Shown piece by piece: positions 1 through 10,014 of a DNA stretch of 64,000 nucleotides (positions are counted from its first letter, which is position 1; every line of letters begins with the position of its first letter). The DNA comes from VRUE01 sp963720805. GTDB taxonomy: Bacteria; Actinomycetota; Thermoleophilia; Solirubrobacterales; 70-9. Location of the stretch: positions 62,001-126,000 of the forward strand of contig CAVRGT010000012.1 in NCBI GenBank assembly GCA_963720805.1, in the 5' to 3' direction. The notes below the pieces were generated by a model, which made no database searches, had not been told where the DNA came from, and saw nothing but the letters and a program-made list of their open reading frames with translations. Made by a program: the position numbers and the translations under genes.

Positions 1-2
1 AG

Positions 3-791
3 GTGCCCGATCGGGTAGCCGGACTATGCAGGTGGATCGCCGAGCGCGAGGACCGCCCCGTCGCCTTCCCGCCCCCGGTCATCGCCGGAGTTGCCCATTA
101 CGCGCTGACCGATATCCACCCCTTCGCGGACGGCAACGGCCGCGTCGCCCGCCTCCTCAGCGCAGCGATCCTGATGCGACTCGGCTTCATCTCACGGCGC
201 CTCTTCTCCTTCGAGCGCCACTACGCCGAAAACCGCGCGGCCTACTACGCCGCCCTGCGCTCAGTGCGAGACGAAACCCTCAACATGAATGCCTGGCTCG
301 AGTACTTCCTCGCCAGTCTTGCCACAGAGTACGAGAGGGTCGCCAATCGGATCGCGGAGTTGCAGGCGCTCGGCCTCGGTTCAAGCGTTGCCATTGAGCT
401 CAACCCAAGCCAGGAGCGGGGGTTGCTGCAGCTCAAGCTCAACTCGCTCGTCGAGTTTCGCCGCGCCGACTACGAGCGCTTGGCCAAGGTCGGCCGCAGC
501 AGCGCCGGCCGCGACCTGCGCAATCTCGAAGAGAAGCGACTGATTGTGCGACGTGGAAAGGGGGCGGCGGCGCGCTACCGTCTGCGATCATCGGCGAAGG
601 GCGAGCGACGCGGCCGAAAGCGGACCTGGACCGATGACCGAATCGAGTCCGAGTTGCGCAATCTCTGGCGAGAGCGGGAGGACTGGCCGAGCGTCGAGGA
701 GTTCCGCCGCGCTAACAGTCTCGCGCTCTATGAAGCCGTGCGCCGTCACGGTGGCAGCCGCGCCTGGGCCGAGCGACTCGGCTGGCGTTAG
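3..791 (+). CDS. Fic family protein, 5' end outside window
   Basis: The reading frame is open to the window edge, so the N-terminus is missing. The Fic signature HPFADGNGRVAR sits at residues 39-50 of the visible part. Its His is the catalytic residue and the GNGR loop binds the nucleotide phosphates, so AMP transfer to a target protein hydroxyl is the expected chemistry of the family. After a helical stretch, residues about 125-185 look like a winged-helix DNA-binding domain, the usual layout of Fic/DUF4172-type regulators. The C-terminal 60 residues are basic. No inhibitory helix can be judged because the front is cut. It converges on the M11 protease gene and overlaps its last codons. Family call is firm; the target is unknown. 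Confidence 0.88.
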   Translation: MPDRVAGLCRWIAEREDRPVAFPPPVIAGVAHYALTDIHPFADGNGRVARLLSAAILMRLGFISRRLFSFERHYAENRAAYYAALRSVRDETLNMNAWLEYFLASLATEYERVANRIAELQALGLGSSVAIELNPSQERGLLQLKLNSLVEFRRADYERLAKVGRSSAGRDLRNLEEKRLIVRRGKGAAARYRLRSSAKGERRGRKRTWTDDRIESELRNLWREREDWPSVEEFRRANSLALYEAVRRHGGSRAWAERLGWR

Positions 792-3700
792 ATCGCAAGG
801 TCGAGGTCACTATCCTCTTGACCGCTTCGCCGGGAGCGCCCTTTGCCCTGCCGGCAACAGTGAGCTTCAGCCTGGAGAGGCCTCGAAGCACCTTGCGACC
901 CTTGCCCGAGAGCTTCAGCGTCACCTCTCTCTGTTCCGCGCCGAAAAAGCGGACCGTCTTGCTCCTGAACAGCTTCGCGCTTCCCCTCAGCCTCACCTTC
1001 GCCGCTCTGTTGACCGTTACGACGACGTCCAGCTTCCGAGTCCGCAGCAACTCACGTAGGGACCTCGTCTCGATCCGGAGGGAGAGATCGATCCCTAGCG
1101 CTGGTGCCGGTGCCGCCGGGCCGGGCAGGCTTTCGGGCGGATTCGGCAGCTCGGGCTTCGGCACAACCGTGTAGTCGATCGACCTGCTCTCCGTCAGGCC
1201 GTCTTTGGAAAGCGCGGTCACCGCGTACGCGTGGCTCCCCGCCGCCGAGGTGTCCAGGTGGCCGGAGCCACCACTCACGGTTTTGGCCCCACCGGAGTCG
1301 GTGCAGGAGAGCAGGCCCGAGCCGCCTGCCCCCTCGCTGCAGGAGAAGGCAGTCGAGACCGATTGCCCAACCTCGTAGGTGCCGTCGGTGGCGGGGGTAG
1401 AGATCGATGCCGATGGGGGCGCCGCAACCGTCACGGTCACTTGGGCCGTCGCGTAGTTGCCCGAGGGGTCGGTGACCCGGTAGGCGAAGGAATCGCTGCC
1501 GGCGTAGCCGGAGTTGGGCACGTAGGTGAACGAACCGTCGTTGTCCAGCGTCAATGAGCCGTGGGCGGGAGGGCTGGCGACGCTCGGCGAGAGGGGAACG
1601 CCGTTGGGGCCGGAGGCGCCCAAGAGCACCCCCAAGGCAGCGGAGACGACGAGTTCCTGATCTGGCGTAGTCAGGTATTTGTGGGTCACCGCTTTGATCG
1701 GGTTGGAGTAGGAGATCGACACCTGCCCATCGCCGCGACGGGCACCTCCTTTGAACGTGGCCGTGAGCCCCGGCGCCGCGAAGCTGGACCCGCCGCCGCC
1801 ACCGCTGCCGGCCGCGAAGTCGCCGCAAGCGTCATGCGCCCCACCGCCACCCTGGCCGCCACCGACGTAGCCGCCGCCACCGCCGGCACCGGCACCTACC
1901 GCCCCGCCACCGCCGGCCAAGCTGGTGCCAGGGGACCCGTCGGTGCCCTCGGCAGCCCCACCGGGACAGCTGCTCGTGCCGCCGGTCACCAGGCCCCCCG
2001 CGCCGCCGGCGGCGCCGTTGCCGCCGGCGTGACCGCCGCTGCCGACCTGAAGGGTTGCGCCGTACGCTTCCGTAGAGCCACCGCCACCGAGACCGGAGGT
2101 GCCGATTTCCCCGCCTTGGCCACCCACGCCGCCGCGAGGGGTGCTTTCGGTGACCGAGTTGAAGCCTTTCGCGCCACCGCCACCACCACCGGCGGCGAGG
2201 AGCTCAAGCGTCGACCCAAGTTCCACCGCGCTGAAGCCGCCGCCACCACCTCCCAGCGCGCCGGACCCGCCGCCGTTGAAGCCGCCGAGCCCTCCCTCGA
2301 GAAAAGGCTGGCCGACACCGCCGACGCTTACCGTGACCGGCTGGCCGACCGCCAGGGACTTCAGCGTCGCCGTGACCCTCCCACCGGCTCCGCCGAGTGT
2401 CCCTTCAGCGGCACCGGCCCCGCCACTCGCACCTTCGGCGGTGAAAGAGGCTTCGACTACTCCGGGCGGCACCATCCAGCTGGCGGCCGTGCCCGTATGC
2501 CTATACGCGACCGCGCAGGAGGCGCCCGCACAGATAGGGCCTTCAATCGCCGTAACCGTCACCGACGCCGGCAGGGACGCTTCGCTGCGGTTCCCGGCCG
2601 CATCTTCGGCATTGACGGCATATTCGTGATCGCCAACCGGGGCTTGGGAGTCGAGCAGGCTCACACCTGAGGAGGAGCCAATCTGAGTGCCGTCGCGGAA
2701 GACGACGTAGTGGTGGACGCCGACGTTGTCGCTGCTCGCTTTCCATTGCAGTTGCACCCCTTCCGGCCCCACTGCTGCCGTGAGGTCGGTCGGGACGGTG
2801 GGCGGTTCTTCGTCGGGAGCGACCGTCCCAATGACCGGGTTCGACGCAGCGCTGCGGTTGCCGTAGGAGTCTTCCGCGTAGACGACGTATTCGTGATCGC
2901 CGACCGCGGCAGAGGAGTCAAAGAAGCCGGCTCCTGCGGGGGTGGCGACAATGCTGCCGTCGCGGAAAACGAGGTAGTGGTCGACGCCGACGTTGTCGCT
3001 GCTCGCTTCCCATTCCAGCTGCACCCCTTTCACCCCCCCGGTTGCGGTGAGGCCGGTCGGAGCGGTGGGCGGTTCTTCGTCGAGCACGACCGAGACGGTC
3101 GCTTTCCCCCCACCGGCAGAGAGAGTCTTGATCTGCACCGGCCCACCGGCGTCGAAGGTCTCCCCTGATTTGAGCGGCGCGTCTTCAAACGTGGCGGTCG
3201 CGGGATTGGCGTCGAGCAGCAGCGTCTCCGGCGAGTTCCCGGGTTCCACGACCCGAATCGAGACACCCGTCGTAGAGGGGTCAGTAACGTTCTCGAAGAC
3301 GCCGCCTTGCTCCCTGGTCTCGAGGTAGTACCACGAGGTGACGTCACCGTTGACGGTCCTTTCCCGGGGGATGCGCAAGGTCGTCGGTTCGGTGGTGGGG
3401 TGCAGTGCGGAGTGCATCGAGTAGGTGCCCGACGATTCGATCGTCTCCACGTTTTCCGGGCCAATGAAGCCGAGCTTGGCCAGGTTCCAGCCGCTGCTGT
3501 GCCGGGCGGCCGTGCTTCCCATCGTGTCGAAGGGATCCCCGTACTCGGTGGTCGTGCATGTGTCGCTGATCTGGACGCGGACGCCGCCTTCCGTGCACGT
3601 CCAGCTGCCGGCGTGAAGAAGGCCAAAGTTGTGGCCCATCTCGTGCGTGACTATTTTCACCCCGAAGTCCCCGTTGATCATCACCCAGTCGGAGTTGAGG

Positions 3701-4391
3701 CCCGCGATTCCAAACCATTGGCACGGGCCCTGCAAACCCTGGAAGGGCATCATGTAGATCAGGTTCTGGTAGCCGCTGAGGTCGATGCCGGCGTCCGCCG
3801 CGGCTTCCTTGGCCTTGCTCTGCCATTCCATGAATGGACAGCCCGCGGTTGACGTGTTGAGATTGAACCAGCCGAATACGTCGCCGTCTTCGCGCAGCTT
3901 GCCGGTCAGGGAGATCGCGCCGTAGGACTCCTCCTGGTAGAAGGCGTTGGCGGAGTTGGTCCCGGTGAAGACCTCCGTGCGAGCCGATTCCTGGGACCAG
4001 GGCCCGGCGCCACCGCCAGAGGGGTTGATCAGCAGCACCGCGGTCTTTCGCGGTCCCGCCGCAATCGCCGCGGGCTGACCCTCGTCCGTCGCCTTGACCG
4101 CACCCACGAGCCGGTCGTCACGCATCGCTCCCGTAACCACGACCCCTTCCCCGGTTCCGCCGCCAACTCAGTCGGCCGCACCACCGTCTTTTGCGATTCC
4201 GACTGCAGCGTGTACCGCGTGGTCGACTCGCCGGTGCGGAAGTTGTCGACGACGGTCGCGTGGAGCGCGCCCGAGCGGGTGATCGCAGTCGCCTGGGCGG
4301 AGGAGCAGAGGCCAAAGACGGCCGCAGCCGCAAGGCAAACCGCGGTCGCCGCGACCCTAACGTTTCTTAGTCCCGTTGATTGCGAAGCCAT
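712..4391 (-). CDS. Secreted M11-type zinc metalloprotease with FN3 repeats (one frameshift)
   Basis: Two frames join to make one protein. The front frame starts at ATG 4391 with a signal peptide (MASQSTGLRNVRVAATAV, then an Ala-rich core ending near AQA). It runs into a domain that continues in the second frame as VVVTGAMRDDRLVGAV. One missing base in the C run at 4149-4152 would restore the frame. Numbering from GTG 4140, the zinc site HEMGHNFGLLH is at 166-176, as in gametolysin-like M11 peptidases. Two fibronectin-III-like repeats follow (about 355-530), then a very Gly-rich stretch (about 555-790), a cadherin/VCBS-like repeat (about 800-885) and a basic tail. The main frame reads through the 3' end of the Fic gene; an alternative frame stops near 790 with SDLDLAI, so the C-terminus is uncertain. 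Likely an extracellular protease. Confidence 0.8.
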
Positions 4392-4482
4392 GCCCCTCGC
4401 TCCACCGCCCATAAACACGAAGTTTTGCAGCCTCGAAATTGTAACCCCACCTCCCGGGGCCGATCGACCCGGGCCGGAGCCG

Positions 4483-4854
4483 CTAGCCCGCCGAGGACTC
4501 GTTCAGCGCGACGGCCTCGCCGATGAGCGTCGCGAGGGCCTTCTCGTCGATCTCCTCGCCCTCGTGGATGTCGATCGCGCGCCTGACGTTGCCGTCGAGG
4601 CTGGAGTTGAAGAGACCCGACGGGTCATCGAGCGAGGCGCCCTTGGCGAAGGTCAGCTTCACTTTGTCCTTGTAGGTCTCGCCGGTACAGATCATCCCCG
4701 CGCTGTACCAGACCGGGACGCCGCGCCATTTCCACTCCTCGACCACCTCGGGCACGGCCTGCTTGATCAGCGCTCGTATCCGGGCGAGCGTCTCGCCCCG
4801 CCAATCGCCCAGCTCGCGGATCCTCGCGTCTATCTGCTCGGAGGGAGTGGTCAT
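4483..4854 (-). CDS. DUF1801 / YdhG-like protein
   Basis: This 123-residue protein has the compact alpha/beta pattern of the DUF1801 (YdhG/frataxin-like) family, including ALIKQAVPEVVEEWKWRGVP and a KVKLTFAKGASL strand. The family has no settled biochemical role and often sits beside glyoxalase-type genes, as here. Its ATG overlaps the stop of the VOC gene in an ATGA arrangement, so the two are translationally coupled. Length is normal for the family and nothing looks broken. Confidence 0.8.
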   Translation of the reverse strand: MTTPSEQIDARIRELGDWRGETLARIRALIKQAVPEVVEEWKWRGVPVWYSAGMICTGETYKDKVKLTFAKGASLDDPSGLFNSSLDGNVRRAIDIHEGEEIDEKALATLIGEAVALNESSAG

Positions 4855-5138
4855 GAGTGCGCGGCGGACTGGTCGATGCGCACCATGTTGCCGGACGGAT
4901 CGCGCAGGGCGAAGTCCCGCGTGCCCCAGGGCTGGTCGGCCGGCTCCTGCGCGATCTCGGCGCCGCAGGCGTCGACCTTCTCGAACGTCGCGTCGAGGTC
5001 GTCGCTGACAGTGATCCAGCGGAACTCGCCTTTGGCGACATCGCCCCGCAGCTCGAGCCCGAGCGTGTCGCGGTAGAAGGCCAGCGCCCGGTTGGGGTCA
5101 TGGACTAGTACGAAGCATTGGGAGAGTGTGAGGTTCAT
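4851..5138 (-). CDS. VOC (glyoxalase/bleomycin-resistance fold) protein, apparently internally deleted
   Basis: The first 45 residues (FVLVHDPNRALAFYRDTLGL...) and the last 45 (DDLDATFEKVDACGAEI..., WGTRDFALRDPSGNMVRI) match the two halves of a VOC-family protein. The protein is 95 residues, whereas single-domain relatives are about 120-130. The loop and strand that normally lie between FRWITVS and DDLDATFEKV are absent, without a frameshift. VOC proteins bind a metal and small ligands as dimers, so this copy may not fold normally. The start codon lies 6 nt from the inferred 3' end of the group II intron, which separates the gene from its old upstream region. Confidence 0.75.
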   Translation of the reverse strand: MNLTLSQCFVLVHDPNRALAFYRDTLGLELRGDVAKGEFRWITVSDDLDATFEKVDACGAEIAQEPADQPWGTRDFALRDPSGNMVRIDQSAAHS

Positions 5139-5143
5139 TGGTA

Positions 5144-5225
5144 GTCAGGGGCGCAGTACCAGGCTGGCCTGTTTCCCCATTCCCCTTTCAATCCGTGCGT
5201 GCGGTTTTCCCGCACACGGCTTACC
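5144..5225 (-). ncRNA. Group II intron domains V and VI
   Basis: Domain V is read on the minus strand at about 5189-5222. The strand GCCGTGTGCGG pairs with CCGCACGCACGG around a GAAAA tetraloop-like turn, very close to the bacterial consensus (GAGCCGTATGCGG...). The following hairpin (about 5146-5187), closed by AGGGG and CCCCT, fits domain VI, which carries the branch-point A. Domain V is the catalytic core of the ribozyme, so its intact look suggests the RNA could once splice. With the IS inside, maturase supply in cis is lost. Confidence 0.8.
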
Positions 5226-6438
5226 GATGATCTTCTTGGCATGGCTACGCAACTCCCGGATATCGAATTGTGCCCATCAACTGGTGAAGGCCCAGCTCCA
5301 CAAACCACTGCCTTGTCCACAGCTCGGCCTGCCCGGCGCGCAGGTTTCGGCCGTGGCGCCTGATCAACAGGCGCCGCAGCCGCCAGGCGACGTAGCGGTC
5401 GAGCGAGACGAACGCATCGGCGGCATTCCCGGTGCGAAAGTAATTGCCCCAACCCCGCAGGATCGGGTTCAGGGTCCGGATCACGTACCGGATGTCTGAG
5501 ACTCCCGTGCGGTTGCTGGCTGTTTGGGCCTTGACCTTGGCTCGAATGGACTTCATTGCCCGCTTGGAGGGCCAGCGGTGGAGGTAATAGCGGCGAATGC
5601 CGCGTTCCAGCAGCTTGCCCGAGATGCGAGCTCGGAAGTGGCATCCGAGGAAGTCAAAGCCCTCGCGGCCTTCTCTGAGGTCGACCACCTTCGTCTTTTC
5701 GGGGTGTAGCTCAAGGCCGAGGGAGGCGAGGACTTCCCTCGCCTTGGCCTCAGCCGCCCTGACCTCGTCCTCGGAGCGGCAGAGCACGACGAAGTCATCC
5801 GCGTAGCGGATGAGCTTGCCGTGGGTGCCGTCGGCGAAGGCAAGGTCGAGGGCGTGCAGGTAGATGTTGGAGAGCAGCGGTGAGATGACGCCGCCCTGAG
5901 GGGTCCCGGCGACCGTCTGGCGGTACCCCCCTTCCTCCATCACCCCTGCCTTGAGCCACTTGCGCAGCAGCTTCAGCACCTTCCGGTCCGAGACCCGCTC
6001 CGCCACCTTCTCCATCAGGTGTTGATGGTCGATGGTGGAGAAGTAGTCCCGGATGTCTGCGTCGAGCGCCCGGACGCGGCCACGGATGAAGCCCTTGCGG
6101 ACCTCCTCCATGGCCTCGGTGGCGGAGCGGCGGGGCCGGAAGCCGTAGGAGGCGTCTGAGAAGCCCGCCTCGAAGATCGGCTCCAGGACGAGCCGCGCCG
6201 CCTGTTGGGCGATGCGATCGCGGACGGTGGGGATGCCGAGCGGCCGCTTGCCGCCCTGTGGCTTGGGGATATCCACCCGCCTTGTCGGGGATGGGTGGTA
6301 GGTGCCTTCGCGAAGGTCTCGTTGCAGCTCGGCCAACAGCCGCTCTGCGCCGTATTCCTCCACCGCGGCGAGGGTCATCTTGTCGATGCCCGCCGCGCCC
6401 TTGTTCTTGTGCACCCGCTTCCATGCCTCCTGGAGGAC

Positions 6439-6446
6439 GTCACCCC
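6439..6446. repeat. 8-bp target-site duplication, left copy
   Basis: The sequence GTCACCCC here is repeated exactly at 7848-7855 on the far side of the IS256-family element. Eight bases is the usual duplication size for this family. Confidence 0.85.
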
Positions 6447-7847
6447 AGTCAAGTCGCAAGTCGTGGTGTAACTCCTCGCCGGCTCTTTCACGCGGCTTGT
6501 AGCTGAGGCACCTCCTCTTGCTCTTCGCCCGCCGGGGCTCCGTCGCCCTGGTCCTCGAGGACCAGGGCGAGCGACTCCTCGGAGAGGTAGCGGCGGCTGA
6601 TCAGCCACTCGTCGTTTTGCTCGATCAGCAGGGCGCCGGCGAGGCGGATCGCCGAGTCGTCGTTGGGGAAGATGCCGACGACGTCGCTCCTGCGCCCCAC
6701 CTCGCGGTTGACCCGCTCCAGCGGGTTGGTGCTCCGCAGCTTCGACCAGTGCGCGGCGGGGAAGCGGTAGAAGGCGATCAGGTCCTCCTCGGCCTCCTCC
6801 AAGAGCTCGGCGACCTTGGGCACGGCCGGCGCCAGGCGCTCGATCACGACGGTGGCGCGCTCGCGGGCCTGCTCGTAGCTCTCAGCCTGGAAAACCTCGC
6901 GCAGGGCGGCGGAGACCATGCCGCGCTGCTGGGGGCGACAGTGCTGGTGCATGTCTCTGACGAAGTGCACCGTGCAGCGCTGCCAAGGGCAGGCCAAGAC
7001 CCTGGCGATAGCGCCCTTCAGGCCCTCGTGGGCATCGGAGACGCAGAGCTTCACTCCGCGCAGACCTCGTGCTCGCAGGCCGCGCACGAACTCAACCCAA
7101 AAGGCGCCCGACTCGACCTCGCCGATGTCGAGGCCGATCACCTCGCGACGACCGCTCTTGTGCACGCCGTAGGCGATCACCAGCGCCTTTGAGTAGACGT
7201 GGCCGCGGTCTCTGACCTTGACGTGCTTGGCGTCCAGCCACAGGTAGGGGAAGGGGTCTTCCAGGGGTCGCTCGCGAAAGGCTGTGACCTGCTCGTCAAG
7301 GGCCTTGCACAGGCGCGAGACGCGGTCCTTGCTCATCGAGCCGATTCCCAGCTGCTCGACCAGGCGGTCGACCTTTCGCGTGGAGACGCCGTTGACATAG
7401 GCCTCCATCACGACCGAGACGATCGCCTGCTCGGAGCGTTTGCGCGGCTCCAGGAAGCTCGGGAAGTAGGCACCTCCCGAGCGCTTTTTGGGGATCGCCA
7501 GCTCGATCTCTCCGACCCTCGTCTCCCAGAGGCGATCGCGGTAACCGTTTCGGTGGGTGCTTCTCGCTGCTGAGACCTCGCCCTTGTCGGCGCCGATCTC
7601 GGCGGAGATCTCTGCCTCCATGATCTGCGCGGCGGCCATCGCCACCGCCTCGCGCAGGAAGTCGGCGTGCTCGTCGATCAGGGTCTTGGCTACGACCTCG
7701 GCGCTCGTCATGCTCTGGCTCTCGGCCATCGTGGTGCTTCCTTTCGTCGTTGACTTGGTGGTCAACCGACGAGTCTGGGGCCCGCGGTGGCCGGAACTTC
7801 GTTCCGGCCCCTTACGCGCTCGTTACACCACTTGTAGCGACGTGACC
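6447..7847 (-). mobile_element. IS256-family insertion sequence, complete
   Basis: The element is 1401 bp and is bounded by imperfect inverted repeats of about 26 bp. The left end reads AGTCAAGTCGCAAG... and the complement of the right end reads GGTCACGTCGCTAC...; both then share GTGGTGTAAC. Eight-base direct repeats GTCACCCC flank it. One transposase gene fills it. Matching target copies indicate a simple insertion not followed by rearrangement, and removal restores the interrupted reverse-transcriptase frame. Confidence 0.92.
6488..7765 (-). CDS. IS256-family (mutator-type) transposase
   Basis: The 425-residue protein is full length for the family. DDE residues can be placed: Asp in YLWLDAKHVKV, Asp in LCVSDAHEGLKG and Glu in STNPLERVNREVGRR. 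The Cys/His-containing stretch WQRCTVHFVRDMHQH is also typical. The start region (TTKSTTKGSTT) is a weakly conserved tail; the internal ATG opening MAESQSMTSAEVV could be used instead. The gene is intact, so the element could be active. Confidence 0.95.
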   Translation of the reverse strand: MTTKSTTKGSTTMAESQSMTSAEVVAKTLIDEHADFLREAVAMAAAQIMEAEISAEIGADKGEVSAARSTHRNGYRDRLWETRVGEIELAIPKKRSGGAYFPSFLEPRKRSEQAIVSVVMEAYVNGVSTRKVDRLVEQLGIGSMSKDRVSRLCKALDEQVTAFRERPLEDPFPYLWLDAKHVKVRDRGHVYSKALVIAYGVHKSGRREVIGLDIGEVESGAFWVEFVRGLRARGLRGVKLCVSDAHEGLKGAIARVLACPWQRCTVHFVRDMHQHCRPQQRGMVSAALREVFQAESYEQARERATVVIERLAPAVPKVAELLEEAEEDLIAFYRFPAAHWSKLRSTNPLERVNREVGRRSDVVGIFPNDDSAIRLAGALLIEQNDEWLISRRYLSEESLALVLEDQGDGAPAGEEQEEVPQLQAA

Positions 7848-7855
7848 GTCACCCC
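7848..7855. repeat. 8-bp target-site duplication, right copy
   Basis: GTCACCCC, identical to 6439-6446. In the minus frame it encodes part of the WRGD codons of the split reverse transcriptase. Confidence 0.85.
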
Positions 7856-8610
7856 TCCAGATTCGGTCATACAGGGCGTGGAAGCGGCGATCCGGGGATC
7901 GCTTGGCCGTTGCCCATAGCTTGCGTTGGAGTTCTCGCACCTTCGGGCGGCGAGGGGCATCGAGTGCCATTTCGCTCGCGTGCTCGCCGGCGGGTTGGCT
8001 ACCGCCGGGGTGGTTGGGTCGGGTGTTTGGCCCGGCCATGCCTAGCGCTTACCTCCGCAACAGGCGTGATCAAAGTGAGGGTCCTTCGCTCCTGGCGCGT
8101 TGTTCTGCACGCCGATCCCAACTACTACGACCCCCTCGGACTCCCGCTGTCCTCCGTCCCTTTTCACCTTCGGCTTATAGGGGCGGTCTTTGCCCGACGT
8201 GGGGCTGGACAGACGGGTCTCCCTTGTTCCGAACCAGGCCGTGCGCGCGTGCAACTTCCCATACCCCGGGAGGACCCTTCGACCGTTCTCGGAACCGGGT
8301 CGACGGGCATGGCCTTCACCGAGGCATGAGCGGCTCGGCTCCTCCGTCTTACTTTTGACGAGGCTGCAGTCGCAGCCCGCGCGCTTGCTTCCTCCAAAGA
8401 GGCTCTTGACGCCCCGCTCGGCCGCAAGGGTCTCCCCCGGCGACTGGGGCCTGCTACCGGGCGCTCCGGCGCTTACCCGGACGGGACTCTCACCCGCAGG
8501 TCTGGTCCAGCTTTCAAGGCGCAACATGCCCGCAAGGCTAGGGAGCGGGGGCCACGGGCGTTCGGCCATCCCTGCTCGGCTCGCGGCTCGGCCGATGCGA
8601 GCGTAGCGTT

Positions 8611-8648
8611 TGATGGATTGACCCCCTTATATGTGGGTCAATCCATCA
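8611..8648. repeat. Dispersed palindromic repeat, copy A
   Basis: A perfect 14-bp inverted repeat (TGATGGATTGACCC, 10-nt spacer, then its complement) lies 96 bp upstream of the P450 start. The half GATTGACCCCC...GGGTCAA is shared with copies at 10015 and 18501. It could be an operator, a terminator-type hairpin or a REP-like mobile repeat. Its place between intron and P450 start favours a regulatory site, but no regulator is tied to it. Confidence 0.65.
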
Positions 8649-8743
8649 ACGGCGACCAGAGCATTAGGGACTTCACCGATCCCGAACGCGGAATTGGGCC
8701 GATCCCTCGAAAACTGGCCAGCCGGCCAGTAGTATCCGCGGCG

Positions 8744-10003
8744 GTGGCCGACGAGGCGAAGAGCACGAAGGAGGAGCGGAGCCTCGAGGATGAGCTCGTG
8801 CTCGAGCGCGAGCACTGGGTCGACGGTCCACCCCACGCCCTCTTCGAGCAGATGCGCGAGCGCTGCCCGGTTCACTGGACCTCTGAAGTAACTGAGCTGC
8901 CGGAGGCGGCGGGCTTCTGGTCGGTGACGACGGCCGATGACGTCCACGCGGTCAGCCGCGACTGGCAGACCTACTCCTCCGAACTCGGCGGCGTCGTCGC
9001 GATCGACGAGGTCTTCCCGATCGAGCTGGCGCGGGCGATGTTCATCGGCATGGACCCGCCCAAGCACGACCGGCTCAAGGCCCTCTTCCAGGCCGGCTTC
9101 ACGCCGAAGCGGATCGCCGCCCACGAGGAGTCGATCCGCAAGATCGTCGTCGACGTGCTCGACCGGCTTGAGGGCCGCGAGCGATGCGACCTCGTCACCG
9201 ACGTCGCTCAGCCCGCGGTCTCGCGGGTGATCGGCAGCTTCATGGGGATCCCGGAGGAAGACGACGCGGCCTGGGCGGAGCTGATGAACAAGGCCCTGGC
9301 GGCGAGTGACCCGGATTACAGCCCGGACGGCGCCGACAGCATCGAAGCCGTGATCCAGAAAGCGGTCGAAGAAATCTTTGCCCGCTGCAGCACGATGATC
9401 GCCGCGCGGCGCGAGAACCCGACCGACGACCTGACCACGGTCCTCGTCAATGCCGAGGTCGAAGGCGAGATGCTCGAGGAGCACGAGATCGTGATGGGCT
9501 TCTTCCTCCTCGTCGCCGCCGGCAACGACAGCACCAAGGCGACCTACTGCAGCGGCATGCGGGCGCTGCTGGAAGACACCGACCAACGCCGGCTCGTCCT
9601 TGACGACCCGACCCTGATTCCCAGCGTGGTCGAGGAGTCGCTGCGGATGTTCCCCGCCTTCGCCCATTTCCGCCGCACCGCGACCAAGGACACCGTCCTC
9701 AATGGCCAGGAGATCAAGCAGGGCGAGAAGGTGGTGATGTGGTACGCGTCCTCGAATCGCGACGCTGGCCGCTACGAGGACCCCGACCGCTTCGACGTCC
9801 GGCGCAACCCAGAGCACCAGGCCTTCGGCGCGGGCGGCCGCCACTTCTGCCTCGGCACCGCGCTGGCCCGCCTCGAGCTGAAGATCCTGCTCGAGGAGAC
9901 TCTCGCCCGCTACCCGGAGATGACCCTCGACGGCAAGCCCACCTTCGTCGAGTCGGCCTTCCTCAACCAGCTCAAGACGCTTCCGGTCCGCCTGCGCGTG
10001 TAG
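8744..10003 (+). CDS. Cytochrome P450
   Basis: Starting at GTG 8744 the protein has 419 residues, the usual bacterial length; the frame is open further upstream but that part lies over the palindrome. The heme loop FGAGGRHFCLG places the thiolate at Cys369. The I-helix has LVAAGNDSTK in the oxygen-activation position, and the K-helix ExxR is EESLR. FGAGGRHFCLGTALARLELK resembles actinobacterial sterol/lipid P450s (CYP124/125/142 style), but substrate cannot be fixed by eye. No ferredoxin gene is adjacent, so redox partners must come from elsewhere. Palindrome copies flank it on both sides. Confidence 0.93.
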   Translation: MADEAKSTKEERSLEDELVLEREHWVDGPPHALFEQMRERCPVHWTSEVTELPEAAGFWSVTTADDVHAVSRDWQTYSSELGGVVAIDEVFPIELARAMFIGMDPPKHDRLKALFQAGFTPKRIAAHEESIRKIVVDVLDRLEGRERCDLVTDVAQPAVSRVIGSFMGIPEEDDAAWAELMNKALAASDPDYSPDGADSIEAVIQKAVEEIFARCSTMIAARRENPTDDLTTVLVNAEVEGEMLEEHEIVMGFFLLVAAGNDSTKATYCSGMRALLEDTDQRRLVLDDPTLIPSVVEESLRMFPAFAHFRRTATKDTVLNGQEIKQGEKVVMWYASSNRDAGRYEDPDRFDVRRNPEHQAFGAGGRHFCLGTALARLELKILLEETLARYPEMTLDGKPTFVESAFLNQLKTLPVRLRV

Positions 10004-10014
10004 CGCGGCGCTGA

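Larger units (their letters stand above)
5245..8039 (-). pseudogene. ltrA: Group II intron reverse transcriptase/maturase, split by IS256
   Basis: The N-terminal part lies at 7848-8039 (ending ...HALYDRIWRGD) and the C-terminal part at 5245-6446 (starting GDVLQEAWKRVHKNKGAAG). Removing the IS plus one 8-bp duplication joins them in frame as WRGDVLQEAW, giving about 461 residues. The C-part has the RT fingers/palm (GKRPLGIPTVRDRIAQQAAR), the catalytic YADD in LIRYADDFVVLC, GTPQGGVISPLLSNIYL and a maturase thumb/X domain (LRGWGNYFRTGNAADAF). No HNH endonuclease domain is visible after it. As it stands the protein is interrupted and unlikely to act, although an internal ATG at 6459 could express the C-part. 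Confidence 0.88.
5144..8525 (-). mobile_element. Group II intron, interrupted by an IS256-family element
   Basis: On the minus strand a 5' RNA region of about 490 nt is followed by a reverse-transcriptase gene and then a recognisable domain V and VI. With the IS and one target copy removed, the intron is about 1.97 kb, a normal bacterial size. The 5' boundary is set at the sequence GTTGCGCC (minus, 8525). This only approximates the canonical GTGYG, so it could be wrong by tens of bases. The 3' boundary is set a few bases after a stem closed by AGGGG/CCCCT that fits domain VI. The intron has landed just upstream of the VOC start codon. The RNA parts contain open frames by chance; none looks coding. 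Confidence 0.8.

Noticed and set aside
1561..2670. Plus-strand open frame across the Gly-rich part of the protease
   Set aside because: Low-complexity antisense of Gly codons, which read as Pro/Ala-rich frames.
8042..8569. Open frame in the 5' part of the group II intron
   Set aside because: It lies over the ribozyme domains I-III region; no protein pattern, so treated as RNA.
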